NCBI GenBank assembly: GCA_949742535.1
Contig: CATJQX010000125.1
Span: 1 to 39,551, forward strand
Source: an uncultured Muribaculaceae bacterium
GTDB lineage: Bacteria; Bacteroidota; Bacteroidia; Bacteroidales; Muribaculaceae
Direction: 5' to 3'
DNA length: 39,551 nucleotides
Below the pieces are notes generated by a model. It saw only the letters and a list, made by a program, of their open reading frames with translations, searched no databases and was not told the origin of the DNA. Of this stretch, positions 23,585-32,083 are shown piece by piece. Both the position numbers and the translations under genes were made by a program. Numbering within the stretch: the first letter of the stretch is position 1; the number at the start of each line of letters is the position of its first letter.

Positions 23585-26215
23585 ATGCAGAAAGATATCA
23601 CCGGCAGCCTGAAGGAAATACCCGGCAATCTGATACGTCTTTGCCGCCGTCCGCAGTTCTACGGCTTTTTCATAAGTCTTTTCGCGGCCGCTATCCTCGC
23701 GCTCGCCTATTTCTATCCCGATGCCACAATGGGCAACCAGCTTCGCCAGCACGACATGCAGCAGGGAGCAGCCATAGGGCAGGAGGTAAAAGCATATGTT
23801 GAAGCCACCGGTGCAGAGGCGCCACGCTGGACAAACTCACTGTTTTCCGGCATGCCTACCTTCCAGATCTCCCCTACTTACCCGAGCGACAGCCTTTTCT
23901 CTTGGATAACAACAGTCTACGGCATGGGGCTCCCCTCCCCTTCCAACCTACTGTTCATGATGATGGCTGGCTTCATAATCCTTATGGCGGCCATGAGAGT
24001 GCGGTGGTATTACGGACTGATAGGAGCTGTGGCATGGGGGTTCTCCACATACTTCATCATCATAATCGGCGCCGGCCACATATGGAAATTCGTGACACTG
24101 GCTTACGTTCCTCCCACGATCGCAGGGGTCATTATGGCATACCGCGGGCGGTGGTTCACAGGAAGCGCCATCGCGGCCCTGTTCGCCATGATGCAGATAC
24201 AGAGCAACCACGTGCAGATGAGCTACTATTTCATGTTCGTGATTCTCGGCCTGTCGCTGGCATATCTCTGGCAATCGGCACGCAAAAAAGAACTTAAACG
24301 CTGGATCAAAGCCACATGTGCCCTTGGGGTGGCAGCCATACTGGCCGTGACAGCCAATCTCCCGAGCCTTTACAATACCTACGAATACTCCAAAGAGACC
24401 ATGCGCGGAGGACATTCCGAACTTTCCGCCGCCACCGAGGAGGCCGGAGCAGAAAAGACTTCCGGTCTTGACAGGGACTATATCACTCAGTACAGCTACG
24501 GACGTGCCGAGACATTCACCCTGCTTATCCCCGACGTGAAAGGGGGTGCCTCCGCAAAACCTGTGGCAGGAAGCATGCGCCCCACTTCCCTGCTCGATAT
24601 CGACAACGCCGACGAAATACTCTCCGGGGCGCATCTCAACGAAGCTGAAACGGGATATATAGGCAACTATGTGAGCCGCTATTTCGGCGAGCCGGAAGGC
24701 ACAAACGGTCCGGTATATGTAGGCGCCCTCATATTCACCCTGTTCCTTCTCGGCTGCTTCATCGTGCGCGGCCCGGTGAAATGGGCGCTGCTGTGTGTCA
24801 CAGTGCTTTCGGTGATGCTTGCACTCGGACGCAACCTCCAGTGGTTCACAGACCTGTTTATCGACTATGTGCCGATGTACTCGAAATTCCGCACCGTCGA
24901 AAGCATTCTGGTCATCGCCGAGTTCGCCATACCACTGCTTGCAATCCTGGGGCTGCAGAAACTGCTTGTGACACCTGCCGCAGAGGTGCGTCAGCGCTAT
25001 ATGAAAGCGATATACTGCTCTTTCGGTATCACCACACTGTTCTGCCTCCTGGGATGGCTTTTCCCCGGCATCTACGGCTCCGCCATCACAGCCGGAGACC
25101 AACAGATCTCACAGATGATCGGCTATCAGCTCTCGCAACAGGGATATCCTGAAAATGCCATAAGCATGTTCTCGATTGACAACCCGTCGATCGCTGCGGC
25201 GGTGACCGAGCTGCGCCACTCGATGGTAAGCTCCGACTCGCTGCGCTCGCTTCTTTTCATCCTGCTCGGTTTCGGAGCCATAATGCTTTGTGTCAGCGGT
25301 AAAGCAAAACCGTGGATGGGAGCTGTGATGGTAGGATTGCTCGTGTGCGTGGACCTCTACAGTGTAAACAAGCGTTATCTCGACCATGAGAGTTTCTGCT
25401 CTCCCGAGGTCAGCTCCACAGAGATGTTCCCCATCACGGCCAACGACCGCACTATACTGGCGGATACGGCCATGAACTACCGCGTGATGAATATTCCTGA
25501 ATTCTACCAGGCAGCTCCGTCATACCGCCACAAAGCCATCGGCGGCTACCACGCCGCAAAACTCAGCCGTTACCAGGATCTCATCGACCGCCATCTGGGC
25601 AATTTCACACGCGGAGTGCCCACAGAGGCAGACTTCCGCGTGCTGAACATGCTGAACGCCAAATACCTTATCGGCCCCGACGGCAATCTGGCCGTAAACC
25701 CCGATGCTATGGGCAACGCATGGTTCGTGGACAGGATCAGCTATGTGGACACCCCCGACGCTGAAATGGAAGCCCTCTCCACCCTGTCGCCCGACACAGA
25801 AGCGGTGGCAGACAGGAAGTTCGCAACGGTTCTGGGCAAGGATTTCGCTCCAAAAAATGCGGGCGACACCATTTTCGAGACCTCATATGCCCCGGGAACA
25901 CTCACATACAGCGCCACAAGCGCACAGGGAGGTCTGGCGATCTTCTCAGAGGTATATTTCCCGTGGGGATGGGAAGCCACCATCGACGACACACCGGTTG
26001 AAATAGGCCGTGTCAATTACATTCTGCGGGCACTTTCAGTACCGGCCGGACATCATACCATAAAATTCACATTCAAACCGTCATCGGTAAGCCGCACGGT
26101 AACCGCCGCCAAGACAGCGGTCGTAACGATATACGTCCTTCTGTTCATCGCGCTTGTCTTCAACCTGAGCCGTACTACCGGAAAACAGGATGACAACGCT
26201 ACCGGAAAACCCTGA
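23585..26215 (+). CDS. YfhO-family multi-spanning membrane protein
   Basis: An 876-residue integral membrane protein with a first helix at ~26-46 and roughly a dozen more, plus a soluble region (~600-830) and a final helix (~850-868). The N-terminal extracytoplasmic loop holds ALAYFYPDATMG and TNSLFSGMPTFQI, typical of Bacteroidetes YfhO proteins. The family is GT-C like; the Bacillus member takes part in lipoteichoic acid glycosylation, but the Bacteroidetes substrate is not known. The C-terminal soluble part (SEVYFPWGWEATID, then RVNYILRALSVPAGHHTI) is also conserved. It lies 23 nt upstream of the next gene, probably co-transcribed with it and xerD. Confidence 0.88.
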   Translation: MQKDITGSLKEIPGNLIRLCRRPQFYGFFISLFAAAILALAYFYPDATMGNQLRQHDMQQGAAIGQEVKAYVEATGAEAPRWTNSLFSGMPTFQISPTYPSDSLFSWITTVYGMGLPSPSNLLFMMMAGFIILMAAMRVRWYYGLIGAVAWGFSTYFIIIIGAGHIWKFVTLAYVPPTIAGVIMAYRGRWFTGSAIAALFAMMQIQSNHVQMSYYFMFVILGLSLAYLWQSARKKELKRWIKATCALGVAAILAVTANLPSLYNTYEYSKETMRGGHSELSAATEEAGAEKTSGLDRDYITQYSYGRAETFTLLIPDVKGGASAKPVAGSMRPTSLLDIDNADEILSGAHLNEAETGYIGNYVSRYFGEPEGTNGPVYVGALIFTLFLLGCFIVRGPVKWALLCVTVLSVMLALGRNLQWFTDLFIDYVPMYSKFRTVESILVIAEFAIPLLAILGLQKLLVTPAAEVRQRYMKAIYCSFGITTLFCLLGWLFPGIYGSAITAGDQQISQMIGYQLSQQGYPENAISMFSIDNPSIAAAVTELRHSMVSSDSLRSLLFILLGFGAIMLCVSGKAKPWMGAVMVGLLVCVDLYSVNKRYLDHESFCSPEVSSTEMFPITANDRTILADTAMNYRVMNIPEFYQAAPSYRHKAIGGYHAAKLSRYQDLIDRHLGNFTRGVPTEADFRVLNMLNAKYLIGPDGNLAVNPDAMGNAWFVDRISYVDTPDAEMEALSTLSPDTEAVADRKFATVLGKDFAPKNAGDTIFETSYAPGTLTYSATSAQGGLAIFSEVYFPWGWEATIDDTPVEIGRVNYILRALSVPAGHHTIKFTFKPSSVSRTVTAAKTAVVTIYVLLFIALVFNLSRTTGKQDDNATGKP

Positions 26216-26238
26216 GTACCGACAAAAGATTATTGAAC

Positions 26239-26877
26239 ATGAGAGCGCTTAAAAGACTGATGAATTATCCCATGATGTGGCGTACGAGCCACGGATATGG
26301 TGTGCACTCCCCTTTCGCGTTCAATTTCATAACCAAAGTAATAGGTGAAAAAGATGCGGAATATTACGCTTATGCGGAAATAGCTGCCTTCTGCCCGCGG
26401 GCACGCAAGGCCGGTTTCAACGAGATCTTCGCCGGACAGGACATGTCGGTGCCTGAAGCGTGGATGCTCTTCCGCGTATTGTGCCACTTCCATCCTGAAA
26501 ACCTGCTCGAAGTGGGACACGGACATGAAGTGACAAACATTATCTTCAACCGCGCCGTCCCGAAAACCAAGATACATGTCTGGCATCCCGACCGCCATCC
26601 CGATCCCTCGTTACTGGGCAAGACCGAGCCGTTCGTGCTTATAAACCAGTTCCATACCTCTTACGGTCACATACTTGAAAAATACATAAGCCAGCTGCTT
26701 GAAAACGGGGAATCCATATATTTCATACGCAATCTCAATACCCTGCCGAAAATGGCGCAGCTGTGGAAACTCATAACGTCACTGACCGATTTCGGTATGG
26801 GATTCACCGACGGATATACCGGCATCTTTGTAGCCCGCAGGGGTCTCCCCCACCAGATACATAAACTTCTGATGTGA
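26239..26877 (+). CDS. Conserved Bacteroidales protein, class I methyltransferase-like
   Basis: A 212-residue soluble protein. Its N-terminus (WRTSHGYGVHSPFAFNFI) is a signature I associate with Bacteroidetes proteins annotated as class I SAM-dependent methyltransferases. LLEVGHGHEVTNIIF near residues 95-110 looks like a degenerate SAM-binding motif I. Later motifs are weak, so activity is uncertain. A TTG two codons upstream of the chosen ATG is possible. Its TGA stop overlaps the GTG start of xerD by 4 nt, suggesting translational coupling. Confidence 0.7.
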   Translation: MRALKRLMNYPMMWRTSHGYGVHSPFAFNFITKVIGEKDAEYYAYAEIAAFCPRARKAGFNEIFAGQDMSVPEAWMLFRVLCHFHPENLLEVGHGHEVTNIIFNRAVPKTKIHVWHPDRHPDPSLLGKTEPFVLINQFHTSYGHILEKYISQLLENGESIYFIRNLNTLPKMAQLWKLITSLTDFGMGFTDGYTGIFVARRGLPHQIHKLLM

Positions 26878-27791
26878 GAAACATACCAGACATACCTTCG
26901 CTACTGCGGGAATTCAGAGGGTATCTGGCATTGCAACGCGGCCTGTCCCCAAACACCGTGGAGTCTTACATCTTCGATGTAGAGAAACTTGTGGATTATC
27001 TCACCGAAGAGTGTACTCCGCTGCGTGATGTAGACTATACGAGACTTGAGAACTTCGCGGCGGCGCTGTATGATCTCGGCATCGCCGATGCCTCCCGCAA
27101 ACGCGTGATTTCAGGAACCAAATCGTTTTTCCATTACCTCAAGACAGAAGGGTATATAGAAACCGATCCGGCACTCCTGCTCGAGACACCACGGCTGGGG
27201 CGCCACCTGCCCGAAGTGCTGAGTGTGGATGAGATAAACTCGCTTATCGAGGCCATAGACCCGGATATGGCGGAGGCAGAGCGCAACCATGCCATAATCG
27301 AGACCATGTATGGCTGCGGACTGCGCGTCAGCGAGCTTGTGAACCTGGAGATATCACGCATCAATTTCGACGAATTTTATCTGGTGGTGCACGGCAAGGG
27401 CAACAAGGAGCGGATGGTGCCAATGTCTCCGGTATCGGTGGAATGCATCCAAAGCTACATCCACAACTCCCGCTGCATGCTGAAAATAGACCGCGGTGAA
27501 GAAAACATACTGTTTCTTAACCGGCGCGGCCACCGGCTCACCCGCCAGATGATATTTACCATGATCCGGCGCCTGGCCGACGCGGCAGGTATACAGCGCC
27601 AGATCTCACCGCATACATTGCGCCACAGCTTCGCCACCCACCTGCTTGAGGGGGGCGCCAACCTGCGCGCCATACAGCAGATGCTCGGCCATGAGAGCAT
27701 CGCCACAACCGAGATCTATATCCACCTGGATACCACCCGCCTGCGCGAAGAGATACTGCAGCACCATCCGAGAAACATAAAACAATTCTGA
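26874..27791 (+). CDS. xerD: Tyrosine recombinase XerD
   Basis: A 305-residue site-specific recombinase that with XerC resolves chromosome dimers at dif under FtsK control. The N-terminal SAM-like core-binding domain is ~1-95. The catalytic set is complete: Arg151 (GCGLRVSEL), Lys175 (HGKGNKER), His247/Arg250 (PHTLRHSFATHLLEGG), His273 (LGHESIATTEIY) and nucleophile Tyr282. Length and sequence fit housekeeping XerD rather than a phage or transposon integrase, and no attachment site or mobile genes adjoin. The start is GTG, overlapping the previous stop. Confidence 0.93.
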   Translation: MRNIPDIPSLLREFRGYLALQRGLSPNTVESYIFDVEKLVDYLTEECTPLRDVDYTRLENFAAALYDLGIADASRKRVISGTKSFFHYLKTEGYIETDPALLLETPRLGRHLPEVLSVDEINSLIEAIDPDMAEAERNHAIIETMYGCGLRVSELVNLEISRINFDEFYLVVHGKGNKERMVPMSPVSVECIQSYIHNSRCMLKIDRGEENILFLNRRGHRLTRQMIFTMIRRLADAAGIQRQISPHTLRHSFATHLLEGGANLRAIQQMLGHESIATTEIYIHLDTTRLREEILQHHPRNIKQF

Positions 27792-27817
27792 ACATCTTCC
27801 AATGGCTCTGATACCCG

Positions 27818-27832
27818 GCTGTCACTGACAGC
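27818..27832. other. Short perfect palindrome between xerD and porV
   Basis: GCTGTCA-C-TGACAGC, 15 nt, 26 nt after xerD. There is no T-tract, so it is not a convincing terminator; it could be an operator or chance. Confidence 0.3.
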
Positions 27833-27926
27833 TCCGATATCTCCTGTTCCTCCTGTCACACAATAAAATGGTGAAAAAGGAGTTATACTCTTAGATAATC
27901 TCCCAAGTGAGCTGCAACAGAAGAAA

Positions 27927-29156
27927 ATGAATAAGAACAGAAATATATATCGGCATAGTGTCTGCGGCCTCGCTGCCGCACTGGCAATCGGTTCATCCGC
28001 CCCCTCGCTCCATGCCGACGACAATATAAAAAACGAGTTCAACCCCGTGCAGACAGGTGTAACATCGCTGAGTATCGCTCCCGACGCCCGTGGAGCCGCT
28101 ATGGGCGACCTCGGAGCGGCTACCGATCCCGACGTGAACTCCCAGTTCTGGAATCCCTCGAAATATGCCTTCGCTTATTCACAGGGATCGATAGGCCTGA
28201 GCTACACCCCCTGGCTCCGCAAACTTGTAAACGATATATTTCTCGCAGATCTGGCAGGTTACTGGAAACTCGGCTCACAGGACAATCAGGCGTTGAGCGC
28301 ATCTTTACGCTATTTCTCTCTGGGAGAGGTAAGCACCACAGACGTTGCCGGTGTGACCAACAGCATCAACCCTTATGAAATGGCCATCGACGTGGGCTAT
28401 TCCCGCAAACTGTCGGAGAAATTCTCGATGGGCGTGGTTTTCAGGTACATCTACTCAGACCTCGCCTACAACACCTCTGACGTGGGCGACAATTCCACAG
28501 GTGCGTCAGCTTTCGCCGCCGACCTTTCAGGTTACTATACCACCTATCCCATCATAGGACAGAACGAATGCCAGTGGTCATGGGGTTTCAATATCTCCAA
28601 CATAGGCTCCAAGGTGGCATATGACAACGGCAACAATCCGGCGTTCCTCCCGACCAACATGCGCCTGGGCACCACATTCATGTTCCCTCTCGCAGACTAC
28701 CATACACTTGCTTTCAGCCTTGACCTGAACAAACTTCTGGTGCCCACCCGTCCGCGTCAGCAGGATTATCTCAATGCCGACGGCCAGGAGGACCAGGAGG
28801 CATACCAGAAAGCTCTCGACGACTGGAAAGACATGTCGCCTATCTCTGGCATATTCAAGTCGTTCAGCGACGCCCCCGGAGGCACCAAAGAGGAGATCCG
28901 CGAAATAAACTACTCAATAGGAGCCGAATACAGCTACAACCAGCAGTTCTTCCTCCGCGCGGGTTATTACCACGAAAGCGAGTTCAAGGGTAACCGACAG
29001 TACTTTGGTTTCGGTGCCGGCTTCTCGCTCAATGTAGTCCGCCTTGACGCATCATACATGCTTGCGACCGCACAGACCTCGCCGCTTGACCAGACCCTGC
29101 GTTTCACTCTATCTTTCGACATGGACGGTCTCAAGAGCCTTCTCGGCCGCAAGTGA
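27927..29156 (+). CDS. porV: Type IX secretion system outer-membrane protein PorV (LptO)
   Basis: A 409-residue outer-membrane beta-barrel protein of the FadL-like family. PorV receives cargo from the SprA translocon and, with PorU, passes it to the attachment complex after C-terminal signal removal. The signal peptide covers ~1-30. The mature N-terminus has the typical VQTGVTSLSIAPDARGAAMG and DVNSQFWNPSKYAFA. The C-terminus (QTLRFTLSFDMDGLKSLLG) is strand-like. It implies a working type IX system in this organism, which fits the sorting-type tail on the DUF4465 protein; the other Por genes are outside the window. Confidence 0.93.
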   Translation: MNKNRNIYRHSVCGLAAALAIGSSAPSLHADDNIKNEFNPVQTGVTSLSIAPDARGAAMGDLGAATDPDVNSQFWNPSKYAFAYSQGSIGLSYTPWLRKLVNDIFLADLAGYWKLGSQDNQALSASLRYFSLGEVSTTDVAGVTNSINPYEMAIDVGYSRKLSEKFSMGVVFRYIYSDLAYNTSDVGDNSTGASAFAADLSGYYTTYPIIGQNECQWSWGFNISNIGSKVAYDNGNNPAFLPTNMRLGTTFMFPLADYHTLAFSLDLNKLLVPTRPRQQDYLNADGQEDQEAYQKALDDWKDMSPISGIFKSFSDAPGGTKEEIREINYSIGAEYSYNQQFFLRAGYYHESEFKGNRQYFGFGAGFSLNVVRLDASYMLATAQTSPLDQTLRFTLSFDMDGLKSLLGRK

Positions 29157-29171
29157 TCCACACCGCGAATA

Positions 29172-29220
29172 TAGAAGTCATTTAATTCTTTTCGAAGAAA
29201 AAAGATTAAATGACTTCATA
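29172..29220. repeat. Palindromic intergenic element, short copy
   Basis: GAAGTCATTTAAT (29174-29186) is inverted as ATTAAATGACTTC (29205-29217), with TTCTTTTCGAAGAAAAA (29186-29202) in the centre. As RNA it would make one long, slightly imperfect hairpin. It begins 16 nt after porV and may also act as its 3' hairpin. The ends and the central 17-mer recur at 31897-32083. Confidence 0.8.
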
Positions 29221-29256
29221 ATCTCTTACCGCTAATCACTATATTTCTCTTACCAG

Positions 29257-29736
29257 ATGGAATTCCGCACCGGCAACGGTTTCGACGTGCACCGCTTCTC
29301 AGAAGGGCGGCGCCTCGTCATATGTGGGGTTGAGATACCCCATGAACTCGGTCTTCTGGGGCATAGCGATGCCGATGTGGCGCTCCATGCCCTCTGTGAC
29401 GCTATTCTCGGCGCCGCCGCCCTACGCGACATAGGCTACCATTTTCCCGACAGCGATGAGCGCTACCGAGGAGCCGATTCCCGAGTGCTCCTGCGTGAGA
29501 CCGCCCGTCTGGCAGGGGAGCGGGGCTTCCGTGTCGGCAATGTTGATGTCACCATCATCGCTCAGGTCCCCAAAATGTCGCCATACATAGAGCAGATGCG
29601 CTCCAATGTGGCGGAAGATCTTGGGTTGTCTCTTGACGCAGTGTCCGTAAAAGCCACAACAACAGAGCGTCTCGGCTTCACAGGACGCGGAGAGGGTATA
29701 GCCTCGATGGCCACCGCCAGTCTGCTGCGCGACTGA
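29257..29736 (+). CDS. ispF: 2-C-methyl-D-erythritol 2,4-cyclodiphosphate synthase
   Basis: Closes the cyclic diphosphate in the MEP isoprenoid pathway (CDP-ME-2-phosphate to MEcPP and CMP); trimeric, zinc-dependent. The 159 residues match the family. Metal ligands are Asp10, His12 (GFDVHRF) and His44 ([12 protein letters not shown]); the C-terminal [20 protein letters not shown] signature is intact. ATG start. It follows the palindromic element after porV and is followed by a terminator. Confidence 0.97.
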   Translation: MEFRTGNGFDVHRFSEGRRLVICGVEIPHELGLLGHSDADVALHALCDAILGAAALRDIGYHFPDSDERYRGADSRVLLRETARLAGERGFRVGNVDVTIIAQVPKMSPYIEQMRSNVAEDLGLSLDAVSVKATTTERLGFTGRGEGIASMATASLLRD

Positions 29737-29793
29737 CACTTTACGTGCCACGCCCGTTGACATTTGTTTCTTAAAATGTGGTAAAAAAGTCAT

Positions 29794-29823
29794 ATATCCG
29801 GAATTTTGTTCCGGATATTTTGT
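29794..29823 (+). terminator. Terminator after ispF
   Basis: ATATCCGGAA (29794-29803) pairs with TTCCGGATAT (29809-29818) around a TTTTG loop, followed by TTTTG. Confidence 0.75.
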
Positions 29824-29929
29824 TATAATCCTACAACGGGGAGATTCCTTAATCATCCCCGCAGGCTTTGATTAATTAATCTCGGGCATACAGATACCCG
29901 AGGATCAACGTTTCAAAAAAGGGATTATA

Positions 29930-30910
29930 ATGAAGACTTTTATCAGGGAATATCTTATCGGGACAATCATTTGCCTGATAGCATCCTCCTCAGCTTTCAA
30001 TGCGGCGGGGGAGACGGTAGAGCCTATAAAATATGGCGATATGGAGCATTGGGTGATCCGTCATCTCAAAGAATCGAGAATAATCGGAGGCAAATCAAAG
30101 ACACTTTACGCCATAGGCCCTTCCCAGACAATAGATGGATCTGTGCCGTACACAAACCGCGGCGGTTCACCCTGGGCCACATCAAACGTGATGGCAAAGA
30201 TAGCCGGAATCGTAAAGGGTAGCAATGCCGTGTTTCCCGACACGCGCGAGACGGGAGGCCGCTGCTGCAAGCTCTCCACCCTTCTGGAGCAATGCAAAGC
30301 CCTGGGAGTGGTGAACATAGAAGTTCTGGTGCCCGGATCGATATTTCTGGGCAGCATGCTTGAACCGGTAAAATCCACCAAAAATCCATATGCAAAAATG
30401 GAAATGGGCATACCGTTCGCCAAACGTCCCAAAGCGCTTCAGTTCGATTACCGCCTTGAGATGCCCGCCAAATCAGACCGCATATACGCACCGGGATTCG
30501 GCTCACAGAAAACTATTCCCGGACATGACAACTCGGAGGTCTACATAATCCTCCAGCGCCGGTGGGAAGACGAGAACGGCAACATATATGCAAAGCGGGT
30601 GGGTACCGGCCGCGAGCATTACAGCAAATCCACCGGCAGATGGGTCAACGGGCACCGCATTCCGGTAAAATATGGAGACATCTCAAAAGACCCTGATTTC
30701 AAGAGTTATATGGGACTTATACCGGAAGAGAAGAGCTACTATGCCCGCAACTCGAAAGGCAAGATGGTGCCTGTGAAGGAGGTAGGATGGGATGCACCCG
30801 ACGCAACCCCGACCCATCTGCTTGTAATGGCCTCGGCGGGAAGCGGCGACGCATATGTGGGCACACCCGGTCTTACCCTGTGGGTAGACAACTTCGCACT
30901 CGTATATTAG
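29930..30910 (+). CDS. Exported PCMD-domain protein
   Basis: A 326-residue protein with a signal peptide (~1-26). The mature part matches the PCMD family (putative carbohydrate metabolism domain) of Bacteroidetes: KYGDMEHWVIRHLKES, GGKSKTLYAIGP, SPWATSNVMAKIAG, LQFDYRLEMP, HLLVMASAGSGDAYVG and a final LWVDNFALVY. The fold is a beta sandwich thought to bind carbohydrate; enzymatic activity is not established. There is no lipobox Cys near the signal end, so it is probably periplasmic or secreted. No SusCD pair or glycosidase is adjacent. It is convergent with the YczE-type gene (37-nt gap). Confidence 0.82.
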   Translation: MKTFIREYLIGTIICLIASSSAFNAAGETVEPIKYGDMEHWVIRHLKESRIIGGKSKTLYAIGPSQTIDGSVPYTNRGGSPWATSNVMAKIAGIVKGSNAVFPDTRETGGRCCKLSTLLEQCKALGVVNIEVLVPGSIFLGSMLEPVKSTKNPYAKMEMGIPFAKRPKALQFDYRLEMPAKSDRIYAPGFGSQKTIPGHDNSEVYIILQRRWEDENGNIYAKRVGTGREHYSKSTGRWVNGHRIPVKYGDISKDPDFKSYMGLIPEEKSYYARNSKGKMVPVKEVGWDAPDATPTHLLVMASAGSGDAYVGTPGLTLWVDNFALVY

Positions 30911-30947
30911 CAACTGTTCAAAATTATTTTATTTACCGGCCAGTTGC

Positions 30948-31703
30948 TTAGTGGCGGTTATATATGAACCGTGCCAGTCCGAAAATATACCGTCTGAAGC
31001 CCGGATTGTAGGCAAGCAGCCGGTCAAACCATGCTATGCGCGGGGTGATGAACCTCACCACAAGGCCTACATACACCATAGCGAAAAGTGTGCCTATGCC
31101 GATCACATTCCACATCCATGCGCCGAAGAAGAGATAGCACAAAGCCACCGCAAGCACCACAAGGGTGGTATCCACTATGATTTTCACTTTGGCGAAAGGC
31201 TTTCCGGAAACCTGGCTCAAAACTATTGATATGCCTTCGCCGGGCATGGTTACCGAGCCGCATTTCACTTCAAACGCTATGCCTATGCCCATCACCGTGC
31301 ATCCAGCAAACTGCGCCAGAGCCTGCGGCAATATGGTGTCGCAGGCCAATCCTGATGTAAGCGTCATGTTCACATCTATGAGCCATCCGAAAACAAAGCC
31401 TATGACAAGCTGAAACAGCTGCATGGGGTCGAATTTACTCCTCAATACCAGTATCTGGCAGAACACCAGAATGAAATTCATTATTATGGTATAACTCCCT
31501 ATGGTAAGGGCAGGAGCCTTTCCCGCCTCTCCGGCAAGCGAAAAAACAAATGGAAGCGACGATATCACGCTACTGCCAAGAGAGGATTTCACACACAAGG
31601 CCACTCCAAGGGTCATAAGATAAAGCGAGGCCAGAAGTAAAAGATGTTGCCAGACAAACGATACTATTCTTTCTTTTTTGCTACTTGTCAATGCTATAGA
31701 CAT
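30948..31703 (-). CDS. YczE/YitT-type integral membrane protein (DUF6198-like)
   Basis: A 251-residue inner-membrane protein with about six helices: LLLLASLYLMTLGVALCV, LTIGSYTIIMNFILVFCQIL, FQLVIGFVFGWLIDV, AGCTVMGIGIAFEV, IIVDTTLVVLAVALCYLFF and GIGTLFAMVYVGLVVRFI. Conserved polar motifs are GSSVISSLPF and CGSVTMPGEGISIVLS, typical of the YczE/YyaS group. Function is unknown in the family. A TTG eight codons upstream is possible; the ATG (MSIALTSSKK) is chosen because it places basic residues just before the first helix. It has its own putative promoter at 31780-31787. Confidence 0.85.
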   Translation of the reverse strand: MSIALTSSKKERIVSFVWQHLLLLASLYLMTLGVALCVKSSLGSSVISSLPFVFSLAGEAGKAPALTIGSYTIIMNFILVFCQILVLRSKFDPMQLFQLVIGFVFGWLIDVNMTLTSGLACDTILPQALAQFAGCTVMGIGIAFEVKCGSVTMPGEGISIVLSQVSGKPFAKVKIIVDTTLVVLAVALCYLFFGAWMWNVIGIGTLFAMVYVGLVVRFITPRIAWFDRLLAYNPGFRRYIFGLARFIYNRH

Positions 31704-31779
31704 ATCCAATATAAAACAAACAGTCAATGAGGTTTAAAACAGGCACACGGATGCTATGGCCGTGAGCCGCTGATTTCTA

Positions 31780-31787
31780 CAAAGATA
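31780..31787 (-). promoter_or_regulatory. Putative -7 element of the YczE-type gene
   Basis: TATCTTTG on the minus strand matches TAnnTTTG, ~77 nt before the ATG; no clear -33 element. Confidence 0.5.
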
Positions 31788-31882
31788 GAAAAAATCTTAA
31801 AAAAGATGTTATAAAACATATCGCTTATTTGTCATACACTTTCCGGAGCCGTCAGTGATTTTTTCAGTTTAACCATTTTATG

Positions 31883-31890
31883 TAACTTTG
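31883..31890 (+). promoter_or_regulatory. Putative -7 element of the acyltransferase gene
   Basis: TAACTTTG matches TAnnTTTG. A start ~7 nt downstream would place the first transcribed bases at the left arm of the inverted repeat (31899). No good -33 element is visible. Confidence 0.5.
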
Positions 31891-31896
31891 CAGTTA

Positions 31897-32083
31897 TAGA
31901 AGTCATTTAAACTTTTTCTTTAATGGCTTCACAAACCATCTTCTTTAAGAATTTGGCCTCTTTTTGCCTGCTTTTAACCTTATTTTCGGTCACGATGCCC
32001 GCATCGCTCCCTCAAATTCAGGTTAAAATCATCTCAAAAACAGTCTCAAATTCTTTTCGAAGAAAAAGTTTAAATGACTTCAT
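31897..32083 (+). repeat. Palindromic intergenic element, expanded copy forming a structured 5' UTR
   Basis: GAAGTCATTTAAAC... (31899-31920) and its perfect 22-nt reverse complement (32060-32081) enclose 139 nt. Nested inside are TTTTAACCT (31972-31980) with AGGTTAAAA (32020-32028), and CGATG (31993-31997) with CATCG (32002-32006). The 17-mer TTCTTTTCGAAGAAAAA (32051-32067) is identical to the centre of the short copy at 29172-29220. The right arm ends two bases before the ATG of the acyltransferase gene. Confidence 0.8.

Noticed and set aside
26874-27791. Integrase of a mobile element
   Set aside because: Length, sequence and the overlap with a conserved upstream gene fit housekeeping XerD; no attachment site, tRNA or mobile genes adjoin.
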